A stretch of DNA of 64,000 bases, from NCBI RefSeq assembly GCF_002742285.1, contig NZ_MDGM01000003.1:1-64000 (forward strand), written 5' to 3'. Shown one piece after another: positions 45,377 through 54,317 of the stretch (positions are counted from its first letter, which is position 1; every line of letters begins with the position of its first letter). Under the pieces are notes generated by a model. The model did no database searches, had not been told where the DNA came from, and saw only the letters and a program-made list of their open reading frames with translations. This stretch comes from Paramylibacter kogurei. Lineage in GTDB: Bacteria; Pseudomonadota; Alphaproteobacteria; Rhodobacterales; Rhodobacteraceae. The position numbers and the translations under genes are program-made.

Positions 45377-46393
45377 TTAATTTGCAGCACGTTCAGCGCG
45401 ATGATTTTGAGCCATACGGACAAGAAGATTAAACGCTTGTAATGTGGCGCCCACGTTGGCTTTGTTAAGTCCCGCAATGTCGAAAGCAGTGCCATGCGCT
45501 GGTGTGGCTACGGGGATCGGGAGGCCACCAGCAACCGTAACGCCACGATCAAAACCCATGAGTTTAATCGCAATCTGTCCTTGGTCATGGTACATTGTGA
45601 CAACAGCATCCACTTCTCCGCGCTGCGCCTTTAAAAAAACTGTGTCAGAAGGCCAAGGACCGGAGACATTTTTTTGTTTTGCGCGCACGGACTCGATAAC
45701 AGGTTGTAGAATATCAATTTCTTCGCGCCCGAATTTACCGTTGTCTCCTGCATGTGGATTAAGTGCGGCAACAGCAATATGTGGTCGCATTTTACCAGCC
45801 CGTTTAAGCGTTTCTTCGGCAAGCCCTATAGCCCGCTCCACGCCTTCCCCAGTGATTTTTTCTGCTACATCACGTAGACCAATATGACTGGTCACGCGCG
45901 TGGTCATAAGGTCATCCAAAACATTAATTTCGCTATGATAACCTTCGAAGTTCAAATAGCGCGCCATATAGCGATGTTCATCTTCGGCATTCAATCCAGC
46001 GCTGGTCAAGGCAGCCTTGTTGAACGGTCCAAACAACACACCATCAACGTCACCAGCCATCGCAAGATCAAGCGCTTTATCTAAGCAGCGTAAACTCGAT
46101 GTTCCACCTGCGACGGTAACCTCGGATATTTTAACATCTATGGGATCAATCGTGTCCATCGAAAGCCACGACAGACCAGATGACTTGCCCACGTCGGCCT
46201 CTTCAATTTGTGAAAGATCAACATTCAAGTCAGCCTGACTTGCGCCTTGTTCCCATATATGTGCATCTCCGATCAAAACGATATCAGCAGCTTCACAAAC
46301 ACCTTCTTCGTTTAACAACTTAGCAATTAACTCTGGTCCAATCCCCGATGGATCCCCTGGAATAATTGCGATGCGTGGTTTCAATTTTGTCAT
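45377..46393 (-). CDS. pdxA2: PdxA-family 4-phospho-acid dehydrogenase (PdxA2-like)
   Basis: 338 residues from ATG 46393, whose ATGA overlaps the stop of dctM; the longer open frame to 46501 lies inside dctM. It starts RIAIIPGDPSGIGPELIAK, with zinc-site histidines in DEHRYMARYLN, ALNPHAGDNGKFG and TMYHDQGQIAIKL. In a catabolic operon this is probably the PdxA2 type, acting on 4-phosphorylated erythronate or threonate, and not pyridoxal synthesis. The DUF1537 kinase that normally makes its substrate is missing from the operon, so its role here is unclear. Confidence 0.85.
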   Translation of the reverse strand: MTKLKPRIAIIPGDPSGIGPELIAKLLNEEGVCEAADIVLIGDAHIWEQGASQADLNVDLSQIEEADVGKSSGLSWLSMDTIDPIDVKISEVTVAGGTSSLRCLDKALDLAMAGDVDGVLFGPFNKAALTSAGLNAEDEHRYMARYLNFEGYHSEINVLDDLMTTRVTSHIGLRDVAEKITGEGVERAIGLAEETLKRAGKMRPHIAVAALNPHAGDNGKFGREEIDILQPVIESVRAKQKNVSGPWPSDTVFLKAQRGEVDAVVTMYHDQGQIAIKLMGFDRGVTVAGGLPIPVATPAHGTAFDIAGLNKANVGATLQAFNLLVRMAQNHRAERAAN

Positions 46394-47670
46394 TGGAAGT
46401 ACCCTGTTAGTGCGAGTGAAACTTGAGGTACGTAGGTAACCAGCAAGAGAATAAAAGCGAGAACACCGATGAATGGCAAGTTGGTGCGAGACGTTTCCCA
46501 AATGCCAGCTTTAGCAATCGAGCAAGATGTGATCAGAACCGATGCAACCGGCGGTGTTTGTTGGCCAATCGCAAGGTTGAGCGTAACCATAATGCCAAAA
46601 TGGATTGGATCGATCCCAACTGCATTTACCAACGGCATCACGACAGGTACGACCAAGATGATTGCAGCTGCCCCATGAAGGAACATCCCCAAAACCAACA
46701 AAAGCAAATTCAAAAGTGCGAGTACAATTAATGGGTTTGTAGTTAGTTCAGTGATTTGCTGCGCCAACTGCTGTGGCACCTGTGCCTGAGTAAGGAATAA
46801 GCCCAGCGCGGCAGATGTCGCCACAAGCAACATGACGACACCCGTTTGGCTGACACCTTCCAACATTACCTTGCGCAGTCGCGATACATCGAGGTCGCGA
46901 TAGATGAATATACCGATAACGAGTGCAGCAAGCACAGCCAAACCAGCACCTTCAGTCGCGGTAACAACACCAGAAAAAATACCACCAAGAATGATAACTG
47001 GCATCATTAACGCCCAGATAGCTTCCTTGAAAGAACGCCAAATATGGCAAAGATCAAAACCTTCAGCACGCGGCAGATCATAGCGAACAGCAAGCATGTA
47101 GGTGACCGCCATAAGCAACACGCCCCCCAACACGCCAGGTACAATACCCGCGATGAACAGCTTGAGCACAGAAACTTCGGCAATCGCACCATAAAGGATC
47201 ATAGGGATAGATGGCGGTATAATAATTGCAAGTGACGCCGATGAAGAAGTAATCGCGGCCGCCAGTGTGCGTGAATATCCACGCTTCTTCATCTCAGGAA
47301 TTAAAACGGTACCTGTCGCAGCAACATCCGCCACTGCAGAGCCGGAAATTTCGGCAAAAACCATAGAAACACCGATATTTACCATACCAAGCCCACCGCG
47401 TACAAAACCGATCAGCGCAGTAACAAAATTAATCAGGCGCACAGATATACCCGATGTATTCATCAGATTACCTGCAAGAATAAACAGCGGAATTGCGATC
47501 AGTGGAAACGAGGTTGATCCAGAATATAAAGCAATCGCCATATCATAGAGCGTCGCACCGCCTGGTGTGAGCAAAAGGCCACCCATGGCAACGATCCCGA
47601 TTGCAACTGCGATGGGCACGTTGATCAAAATTAATCCTATCAAAGCCAAAGTCGTAAATAGTAATATCAT
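46390..47670 (-). CDS. dctM: TRAP transporter large permease (DctM family), second system
   Basis: 426 residues, about 12 membrane helices. Motifs GSAVADVAATGTVLIPEM and ASLAIIIPPSIPMILYGA are those of DctM. It overlaps dctQ (4 bases) and pdxA2 (ATGA), giving strict coupling of transporter and enzyme genes. It forms the import channel for the acid captured by the DctP at 48295-49272. Confidence 0.93.
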   Translation of the reverse strand: MILLFTTLALIGLILINVPIAVAIGIVAMGGLLLTPGGATLYDMAIALYSGSTSFPLIAIPLFILAGNLMNTSGISVRLINFVTALIGFVRGGLGMVNIGVSMVFAEISGSAVADVAATGTVLIPEMKKRGYSRTLAAAITSSSASLAIIIPPSIPMILYGAIAEVSVLKLFIAGIVPGVLGGVLLMAVTYMLAVRYDLPRAEGFDLCHIWRSFKEAIWALMMPVIILGGIFSGVVTATEGAGLAVLAALVIGIFIYRDLDVSRLRKVMLEGVSQTGVVMLLVATSAALGLFLTQAQVPQQLAQQITELTTNPLIVLALLNLLLLVLGMFLHGAAAIILVVPVVMPLVNAVGIDPIHFGIMVTLNLAIGQQTPPVASVLITSCSIAKAGIWETSRTNLPFIGVLAFILLLVTYVPQVSLALTGYFQ

Positions 47671-48230
47671 TTTGGTTCGTCCTTTGACGTCGCGGCTACG
47701 TTTTCACGTTCAGCATCTGCGATGGCTTGTTCAATCTCCGCATGATCGACATCTATCCCCGCAGCTGCGTTGCGCAATGCGCGGGGCATAGTCAGAAAGG
47801 TACCGATAATCATGAGCACTGCAGTTATTGGAATAACGGATTGGACGATGTCCAAGCTCATCCAACGAATGCTTAACAGAGAGTCCCATTTGGCCACTGC
47901 CAGCACCGCGTTTCCATACCATGCAACAACTGCCAGAAAAGCGATGACCAAAAATTCAGAAAATATAGCTAACGCAACTGCAGCACGTTTGGGGAGCGCA
48001 GTTACAATGCCACCAAAGCTCATATGCTGGCGCAAGAAAAGCGCATAAGTTGCACCAAAATAAGTCAGCCATGCAAGCAATACGCTCGCGATTTCATCAT
48101 ACCATGACGGTGACGCCCCCAAATAACGCATGGTCGTTGCGTAAACGACAGACAGCGCCAATGCGATCAGAAGTGCAAGACATATCGTCTCTATGAACCA
48201 CAACAGCCCTTTTTCAATTTTCGCAATCAC
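47667..48230 (-). CDS. dctQ: TRAP transporter small permease (DctQ family), second system
   Basis: 187 residues with four hydrophobic helices and the SPSWYDEIASVLLAWLTYFG segment typical of DctQ, followed by a charged C-terminal tail of about 35 residues. It pairs with the DctM encoded next. A gap of 64 bases separates it from dctP. Confidence 0.9.
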   Translation of the reverse strand: MIAKIEKGLLWFIETICLALLIALALSVVYATTMRYLGASPSWYDEIASVLLAWLTYFGATYALFLRQHMSFGGIVTALPKRAAVALAIFSEFLVIAFLAVVAWYGNAVLAVAKWDSLLSIRWMSLDIVQSVIPITAVLMIIGTFLTMPRALRNAAAGIDVDHAEIEQAIADAERENVAATSKDEPK

Positions 48231-48294
48231 TGCAAAACCTCCCTACTATTGGAAAATGCGGCCGGCGTTAGCCGGCCAACACATCTACGATGAC

Positions 48295-49272
48295 CTATTC
48301 GGCCAACTCTTGGGCGCGTTTCACTAAGGCTTCGCTACCCTCAACTGCTTCGGCAAATGCCGCATAGATGGGCGCGGATGCTTCGATGAAGGCCTTTTTG
48401 TCAGCCTGGTTAACTTCAACACCTGCGGCCTTGACCTTCTCTACAAGATCATTGTCAGCAGCTTCACCCTGAGCCAGAGACCAATCTTGAATAGAGGCCG
48501 CGACATCGATCGCAGAAGATTGAACATCCTCTGGTAGTTCATTCCAGTCATTCAAACCGCTCGTCAAATAGGTCGGCGAATAAACATGTCCTGTTAAGCT
48601 GAGGTATTTCTGCACTTCTTGAAAGTTTGCCCCCGTAATGTTGGTCAACGGATTTTCCTGTCCGTCCATTGTACCTGTCTGCAAAGCAACAAAAACTTCT
48701 GAAAATGACATCGGCGTCGGGTTAGCACCCCACTCCTTAAACATAGACACACGCCACTCAGAAGACGGCGTTCGGATTTTCAGCCCCTCCAAATCAGCAG
48801 GCGTATTGATCGGCCGCGTGTTGTTGGTAATTTGACGAAATCCATTTTCCCACGTCGATAAAACTTTCAAACCAGCAGTTTCAGCTTTTGGCGCAAGATC
48901 GCTTTGTACGATTTCAGCGTCGATCGCCTTAAGATGTTTGCGATCTTGCACAAGGAACGGCATGTCAAACAACGCAAATTCTGGCGCTACATTTGTCATG
49001 ATCGATGAAACCAAAGTAAACTGCACAGTACCAAGGCGCAGCTTTTGCAGCAGTTCCTTTTCATCACCCAACTGCCCGTCTGCATAAAACTCCACGGTGT
49101 GCGCATCACCAAGCTTGGCCTGGAGATCTTCTGCGAACTTGGAAGCACTGCGTCCCTGAAGGCTGTTTGAAGCAGCCCCAACAGCAACAATATAAGTTTC
49201 TGCGGCCACTGGCGCAGCGGCAAGCACAAGTGTCGACAGACTAGCGAAGACGCCATTGCGAATAGTTTTCAT
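48295..49272 (-). CDS. dctP: TRAP transporter solute-binding protein (DctP family), second system
   Basis: 325 residues from ATG 49272, preceded by GGGAGAGAGG; the frame extends upstream to 49389 but over promoter-like AT-rich sequence. Signal peptide MKTIRNGVFASLSTLVLAAA...VAAETY. Family motifs are LEGLKIRTPSSEWR, with the carboxylate-binding arginine, and FVALQTGTMDGQENP. First gene of the eleven-gene operon, divergent from the GntR regulator, so it should be the most strongly expressed and is the best place to learn the substrate. Confidence 0.92.
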   Translation of the reverse strand: MKTIRNGVFASLSTLVLAAAPVAAETYIVAVGAASNSLQGRSASKFAEDLQAKLGDAHTVEFYADGQLGDEKELLQKLRLGTVQFTLVSSIMTNVAPEFALFDMPFLVQDRKHLKAIDAEIVQSDLAPKAETAGLKVLSTWENGFRQITNNTRPINTPADLEGLKIRTPSSEWRVSMFKEWGANPTPMSFSEVFVALQTGTMDGQENPLTNITGANFQEVQKYLSLTGHVYSPTYLTSGLNDWNELPEDVQSSAIDVAASIQDWSLAQGEAADNDLVEKVKAAGVEVNQADKKAFIEASAPIYAAFAEAVEGSEALVKRAQELAE

Positions 49273-49303
49273 AATATTTTCCTCTCTCCCTTTTGCAAAT
49301 AAC

Positions 49304-49337
49304 ATTTTGTATATTTGCATCATGTATTTTGTATACA
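49304..49337. promoter_or_regulatory. Candidate GntR operator: two ATTTTGTATA repeats
   Basis: ATTTTGTATA occurs at 49304-49313 and 49326-49335, 22 bases apart (about two helical turns). The right copy is part of the palindrome TGTATACA (49330-49337). The pair lies between the divergent dctP operon and the GntR/FCD regulator gene, where an autoregulated FCD repressor would bind. Confidence 0.5.
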
Positions 49338-49429
49338 CAGCAAAATATCGACTATCAAGAAAATTTTGGATATTGTATTCAAAAGCCAAACTGACTACCT
49401 AAAAGTCCGAAAAACAAAGAGAGTTATCA

Positions 49430-50083
49430 ATGGGATCATCTATCGCGATTATTAACCGCTCACTGCACGACCAAGTGGCGAGCCGTATACGCGACCTCAT
49501 TATTGAGGGAAGTTTAGAGCCGGGGAGCCGAATCGACGAATTGCAAATGCTCGAAGAATTAGGTGTATCGCGCACCCCCTTCCGAGAAGCGCTTCGCACT
49601 CTTGCCGCGGAAGGCTTGGTAATCGTTAGACCCTCGAAAGGAAGCATTGTTCGAAAGCTTACCCAAGAAGACGTATTTTCAATGCTTGAGGTACTTGGAA
49701 GCCTTGAAAAACTTGCGGGCGAACTCGCTTGTGAGCGAGCAAGTGACAAAGAAGTCGAAGCTATGGTTCAGTTGCACGAGAGCATGATGGAGTGTTACCG
49801 CACCCAAGATCGAATGCCTTACTACAAAATGAATCAGGAATTTCACTCTCGGTTAGCGGAGCTTTCAAAAAATGAAACTCTTCAAGAAATGCAGTCTAAC
49901 ATTCAGGCTAGGCTGAAACGCATTCGCTATATTGGAAGTCAGACACCCGAATCTTGGGCTGGCGCAGTCGCTGACCACGAAGAGATGATCCTTGCGCTAA
50001 AAGGTAGAGATGCCACACGATTGGGCAAAGCAATGGTCGCCCATCTGAAGAAGACATGGGATCGCGTAAAAGACGGTATATAG
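49430..50083 (+). CDS. GntR-family (FCD subgroup) transcriptional regulator
   Basis: 217 residues. The winged helix (about 12-75) has SLHDQVASRIRDLIIEGSLE and ELGVSRTPFREALRTLAAEG. The C-terminal FCD helical bundle (about 85-210) carries the metal/ligand histidines in NQEFHSRL and DHEEM. Such proteins usually repress sugar-acid operons and release DNA on binding the acid. It is divergent from the eleven-gene operon, which it very probably controls. Confidence 0.88.
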   Translation: MGSSIAIINRSLHDQVASRIRDLIIEGSLEPGSRIDELQMLEELGVSRTPFREALRTLAAEGLVIVRPSKGSIVRKLTQEDVFSMLEVLGSLEKLAGELACERASDKEVEAMVQLHESMMECYRTQDRMPYYKMNQEFHSRLAELSKNETLQEMQSNIQARLKRIRYIGSQTPESWAGAVADHEEMILALKGRDATRLGKAMVAHLKKTWDRVKDGI

Positions 50084-50140
50084 AAAATGGCTGCAAAGTT
50101 ATACGTACACAAATCTAAATTTTCCATTTTACAGTCTAGT

Positions 50141-51211
50141 TCAGTTCTTCTTTTTCCGCCCTATCTCATGCACTAATTGAATTTGCTGCTCTGGCGTTAA
50201 GTGAAGGTACGAACTTGTTGTGGTCTTTATTTCTGTATGACCTAAATTAAGAGATGCTGCCTTTAACTGGTCTTGTCGTTGCGTATTCTCGGCAACCCAT
50301 TTTGTGATTGTACGGCGAATACTATGTGGGCCATGGCTCTCACCAATTGCCAATGTAAACGCGTTGGAAATTACCCGACTAGGTTGCCCAGGCCCTTTGT
50401 AGAACTCGTTTGAAATAATTTCCCATTTACCTTTAGAGAAATACTTCGATGCTTTGGTTGTCGGGAAAAGCGGATCCGCGTCATTAAATTCTTTTTCCCG
50501 TAATAGGTATTTCCGCCATGCCTTGATTTCTTTCTCATAAATTTTGTCGATTGGAAAAAAACCAGATATGAAAGTTTTCGAATTTTTAGTTCTGCTGTCT
50601 GAACCGCATTGCATAACAAAGCCACCCGCCAAGTTTAAATGCCGAATTTGCAATGTGACAAGTGCATCGATGCGCGCACCTGTAAGCATCAGCATCGCAA
50701 ACATTGCACGATCACGCATCTGTGCTTCTGTTTCCTTTGGCATGCGATCAAAAGCAACGCGACACTCAATGATCGATGGCTGACCCTTTTTAAGCTTTGC
50801 CCGCGCTGCGCGTAGATCTTTTCGGTTCACGCTCAGATACTGAATATCTGTTATGCGAATACGGCTCTTATATCCTGGCTGAGAATGAAGCCAGATCAGG
50901 AATTTTTTCAGATGGTTTAATTCACTTACAACCGTGGTTAATGCTCGTTGCTTTCCCGTTCGCGCATTTTTGTAAGCCAATGCTTGATCAACATATTTGA
51001 TCGCAACGGATGCCGAGAAGGTCTTAATGGAAGCCTTCCCGAGGAAATCGGCTAGCTTGTCAATGTTCGCCAAGCGACGATCAATCGTTGTAGTGCTGAG
51101 GCCTTGTGCACGGCGCAGGTGGCATTCATATTTGCGCTTTAATTGATGTATTTCGACAAAGCTTGTCGAGGCCGGTGGCGTATTGTTTGAAATTCGCGGA
51201 TAAGATGCCAT
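50141..51211 (-). CDS. Tyrosine recombinase/phage-type integrase (first of two)
   Basis: 356 residues. An N-terminal SAM-like core-binding domain (about 20-120) is followed by a catalytic domain with all active residues in place: LTGARIDALVTL (Arg I), HSIRRTI (His-x-x-Arg) and LGHTEIKTTTSSYLHL (His and Tyr). It therefore looks functional. Two small DNA-binding genes lie upstream on the same strand, as in mobile-element modules. A second integrase of another type lies 1.8 kb away, so two elements may be nested at this tRNA. Confidence 0.87.
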   Translation of the reverse strand: MASYPRISNNTPPASTSFVEIHQLKRKYECHLRRAQGLSTTTIDRRLANIDKLADFLGKASIKTFSASVAIKYVDQALAYKNARTGKQRALTTVVSELNHLKKFLIWLHSQPGYKSRIRITDIQYLSVNRKDLRAARAKLKKGQPSIIECRVAFDRMPKETEAQMRDRAMFAMLMLTGARIDALVTLQIRHLNLAGGFVMQCGSDSRTKNSKTFISGFFPIDKIYEKEIKAWRKYLLREKEFNDADPLFPTTKASKYFSKGKWEIISNEFYKGPGQPSRVISNAFTLAIGESHGPHSIRRTITKWVAENTQRQDQLKAASLNLGHTEIKTTTSSYLHLTPEQQIQLVHEIGRKKKN

Positions 51212-51275
51212 TCTTAGTTCCTTCTAGGTAAGTAAATGTTAGTTCGTTTGATTCAACGGATTCTAACCATCGGCA

Positions 51276-51668
51276 TTAAAAGCCGTAGTCTTTCATCAGC
51301 TGTGCGTTCAGGCTTTTTCGAAGTTCCCCACCGCAGCTCGAGCAGTTTGCATGCAGGAGTTTCACACCAGTCTTGGTGTCATGGAGCGAGAGAGAGCCTT
51401 CAACGGGTTTCACCGCGCATTTACACCTTAGACAATACACGTAGCCTTTTGGGACATGCACACGTTTCTTTGCGCGTTTTTCAATAAGGAATCTCTTTAG
51501 ATCTGCGCCAAGAATCAAATGCTGCGGTTCTTTGGTTATAAGCGGGAGGCCATCTTCTGCCACCCAGCGACGAACCGAATTTTTGTTCGCTTGAATGACA
51601 CGGCTCGCCTCTTCATAAGTATATGAGTGCCGCTCTTTGATTTGACGGATTTTGAAATTTTTGGTCAT
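51276..51668 (-). CDS. Small HTH protein with zinc ribbon, integrase-associated
   Basis: 130 residues. The first half is a MerR/AlpA-type helix-turn-helix (SYTYEEASRVIQANKNSVRRWVAE region, with RWV and LP as wing start). The second half is a zinc ribbon: CLRCKC at about 79-84 and NCSSCGG at about 108-114. It overlaps the upstream small gene by 4 bases and precedes the integrase. It may be an excisionase or directionality factor; this is inferred from position. Confidence 0.7.
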   Translation of the reverse strand: MTKNFKIRQIKERHSYTYEEASRVIQANKNSVRRWVAEDGLPLITKEPQHLILGADLKRFLIEKRAKKRVHVPKGYVYCLRCKCAVKPVEGSLSLHDTKTGVKLLHANCSSCGGELRKSLNAQLMKDYGF

Positions 51669-51970
51669 TTCACGCCTCCCAAGTGTTTGGTTGGCGAAAT
51701 TTCGGACACGTCGGATTGGGTTGATACTTTTTGCGATGCAGCACTTCTTGCACCAAACTCTTCCAGATTTTGACGTTCTGGATCAATACGGCAAGCATTC
51801 GCCCAAGCGTTCAGATCGGTTCCACGATATATGATTTTGCGCCCAAGTTTATAAAATGCCGGGCCCATATTTTTGTGGCGCCATTGCGCAAGCTTGTCGC
51901 GATCGCCGATTAATTCAAGCTCGGGATCACCCAGCACATAGTTTCGATTGTCTTCAAATAGATTGGTCAT
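51665..51970 (-). CDS. Small AlpA-like DNA-binding protein
   Basis: 101 residues. A LAQWRHKNMGPAFYKLGRKI segment followed by YRGTDLNAWANA is the usual form of a phage-type AlpA/excisionase helix-turn-helix, where a helix-turn-helix is followed by a loop and the last helix of a DNA-binding domain. The C-terminal 35 residues look unstructured. It is translationally coupled (4-base overlap) to the zinc-ribbon gene that follows. Confidence 0.65.
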   Translation of the reverse strand: MTNLFEDNRNYVLGDPELELIGDRDKLAQWRHKNMGPAFYKLGRKIIYRGTDLNAWANACRIDPERQNLEEFGARSAASQKVSTQSDVSEISPTKHLGGVK

Positions 51971-52093
51971 TCTGCGATGCCTCCACGTTCATTTCGGTGA
52001 GTGGAGGTTCAATCAGAATTTTAAGTCAGCACCAGACTGGCAAAACGGTCAAAACCCAAATTGGGAGTTTTGACCGAAGAAATATCGTCTAAA

Positions 52094-52957
52094 TCACCCC
52101 TTAAGAATGATTTTTTGCAACTGAAGCGCACGTCTTATGGTGCGATCTGAGTAGTTGTTCCCAGTCACTTTTTCAATTTCGCTAAGAACGGTTTTCCAGC
52201 CAGCATCCTCGCGCCCGTTTGGAAAAACAATGTTAAAATCGCGCAATGCACTCTCAATCTTAGAGGGACGACCCATCTTAAGTTTTTCGCCCTTAACTTT
52301 ATGAATGAACGTACTATCTTTTAGCACACGCCCGCGCCATACATCCGCATCTTCCTCCGAAAGGCAAAGCGAACGGCCGCCAAATGTTTCAACAATCTTG
52401 GACAAATAATGTTCATCCATTACATCTATATGCCAAGGTGGGAGCGTATCCGGAATAATATAGCGACCACGTTCGAACGCAAAAGGAAGCGTGTGATATG
52501 CATATGAAGCGGCGGCAAAATTGTTCCCTTTTGGATATTTTCGCTCCCAAATACCTTCATTCCAAGCCTTTGAATCAAGCGGATCAATCTTAACAAAATT
52601 ATTTGAACCCATTTTGTGCAACCAGTACCCATCTTCACCCGCTTCAGTGGGATCCATAGCAACAAAGTAACTTTCAATTGCACTCATTTTTGTAAAAATG
52701 TTTGAATGTCCCTGATCAACTTCGATCAACAGGTTTGCAACCTGTCCGTTTGTATCCGCGACACTTGCAGAAAAAGACTTAAACGATGCAAGGAAAACAT
52801 CTTCGCAATAGTCATCAGGCGAACCATAGACTTCTGCGATCGTGAGTCTTCCTGTTTGCGCTTCATCAAGTATAAATTGAATAAGCGTCGCACGATGTTT
52901 TTGAGAAAATTCATTCCAAAGCTCTGCAATCGTAACATAACCAACGGGACAAAACAT
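52094..52957 (-). CDS. Uncharacterised protein of the integrase module
   Basis: 287 residues, family not recognised. It starts MFCPVGYVTIAELWNEF, which resembles the beginning of a group of alphaproteobacterial proteins of unknown role. The middle is mixed alpha/beta without a catalytic pattern I can name. The end (WKTVLSEIEKVTGNNYSDRT then IRRALQ) has the look of a helix-turn-helix. It lies 7 bases after the tRNA-proximal integrase and is probably co-transcribed with it. A regulator or accessory gene of the mobile element is a guess. Confidence 0.6.
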   Translation of the reverse strand: MFCPVGYVTIAELWNEFSQKHRATLIQFILDEAQTGRLTIAEVYGSPDDYCEDVFLASFKSFSASVADTNGQVANLLIEVDQGHSNIFTKMSAIESYFVAMDPTEAGEDGYWLHKMGSNNFVKIDPLDSKAWNEGIWERKYPKGNNFAAASYAYHTLPFAFERGRYIIPDTLPPWHIDVMDEHYLSKIVETFGGRSLCLSEEDADVWRGRVLKDSTFIHKVKGEKLKMGRPSKIESALRDFNIVFPNGREDAGWKTVLSEIEKVTGNNYSDRTIRRALQLQKIILKG

Positions 52958-52964
52958 CTGCTCT

Positions 52965-54152
52965 TTATTCCTTCTTTGATTTGCAATCAGATGAGACGAA
53001 CTGCGACCATTCTCCCATCAACACCCTGCGCCGTTCCAAAAGATCAGATCGGGCATAGGCACGTTCAACATCTGAGCCTACTTTATGCGCCAATGACATT
53101 TCCGCAACCTCTCTGGGTGCATTTGCAACCTCTGACGCCCAATCACGGAATGTGGAACGGAACCCGTGGACGGTGACGCCCTCGATCTTCATGCGCCGTA
53201 ACAGCATCAACATAGACATGTTTGATAACGGCTTGTTTCGCTTCTGCCCCTCAAACACATATTCCGACTGCATCGCTTGCAACGGTTCAATGATTTTCAG
53301 CATTTCATCTGTGAGCGGAACGCGGTGTTCTTCGCCTGTTTTCATCCGTTCAGCGGGGCAAGTCCAAAGCTTTGCCTCTAAATCAATCTCTGCCCAGCGC
53401 ATCCCCAAAACCTCTGACGTGCGCGACCCTGTGAGGCAAGTAAACATCAACGCGTTGGCTGCCATAGCGCTGCGACTTCTTAGATCGGCATAAAACGCGG
53501 GTACGTCCTGCCATGCCATTGCCTTGTGATGTTTGGGCTTGGCTTTTACCTTGGGCAAGACTTGTGCGTCTTTAATTGCTGTGATCGGATTTTCCCCATC
53601 GCGGAACCCTTTGGATTTTGCCACATCCAAAACAACCTTCATACGCTGGGCTAATCGTTTGGCGGTTTCGTGTTTCTCTGTCCAGATTGGGGCAAGGCAC
53701 ATCAACACCTCTGGCTGTCCAATGCTATCAACAGGCATCCTCCCGATCTTGGGAAAGGCATAATCGCGCAAGGTGTTAATCCATTGCTGCCCGTGTTTGG
53801 GGTTTTTCCATGTTGGCAAACGGTCAATATGCACTTGCTGGGCGATTTCTGCGAATGTCGGTATTTCGCGTTTGGCATTGAAACGTGGGTTTAACCCCTG
53901 CTTTGCCATGCGCCGATATTCCAATGCGCGTTCTCTGGCTTGATTCAGCGTGACAATATCCGCACCACCCAAACCAAAATCCGTGCGAAGCGGTGCACCT
54001 GTCTTGCCCTTTTGCCCCTTTACGACAACACGCACAATCCAGCGCCGCGCCCCAGAGGCATCAACCACAAGATAAAGCCCATTGCCATCACCATGACGCC
54101 CAGCGCCAAGATTCTCCACCAGCTTCTTTGTAAGTTTTCCTGATATCGCCAT
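52965..54152 (-). CDS. intA: P4-type tyrosine integrase next to tRNA-Ser
   Basis: 395 residues. The N-terminal DUF4102 arm-binding domain (about 1-90) has DGNGLYLVVDASGARRW. The catalytic domain has LTGSRTSEVLGMRW (Arg I), HGFRSTFRDW (His-x-x-Arg) and SLAHKVGSDVERAYAR (His and Tyr). All active residues are present. It begins 151 bases from the 3' end of tRNA-Ser and reads away from it. P4-type integrases insert at tRNA 3' ends, so this is the best candidate for the enzyme that placed the island whose far end is the 14-base copy at 10723. Confidence 0.92.
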   Translation of the reverse strand: MAISGKLTKKLVENLGAGRHGDGNGLYLVVDASGARRWIVRVVVKGQKGKTGAPLRTDFGLGGADIVTLNQARERALEYRRMAKQGLNPRFNAKREIPTFAEIAQQVHIDRLPTWKNPKHGQQWINTLRDYAFPKIGRMPVDSIGQPEVLMCLAPIWTEKHETAKRLAQRMKVVLDVAKSKGFRDGENPITAIKDAQVLPKVKAKPKHHKAMAWQDVPAFYADLRSRSAMAANALMFTCLTGSRTSEVLGMRWAEIDLEAKLWTCPAERMKTGEEHRVPLTDEMLKIIEPLQAMQSEYVFEGQKRNKPLSNMSMLMLLRRMKIEGVTVHGFRSTFRDWASEVANAPREVAEMSLAHKVGSDVERAYARSDLLERRRVLMGEWSQFVSSDCKSKKE

Positions 54153-54303
54153 TCAAAACATACCACATTCTATACCACCCAAGGTAACGATATGAGCATA
54201 ACTGAACAAAAGCCAGTAAAAAGATAAATTGCAATAATAGCTATATTTTAAAGGGCCCAAAGCCACCCAAAGCAATGTTTCGAAACTGATGAAAAAGGTA
54301 TGG

Positions 54304-54317
54304 TGGCGGAGACGAAG
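54304..54317. repeat. Putative att site within tRNA-Ser 3' end
   Basis: TGGCGGAGACGAAG, an exact direct copy of 10723-10736, at the tRNA end facing the P4-type integrase gene. Together the copies bracket 43.6 kb. Confidence 0.6.

Noticed and set aside
45377-46393. PdxA as vitamin B6 biosynthesis gene
   Set aside because: It is coupled by ATGA to a TRAP transporter in a sugar-acid operon with no pyridoxal genes; the catabolic PdxA2 reading fits better.
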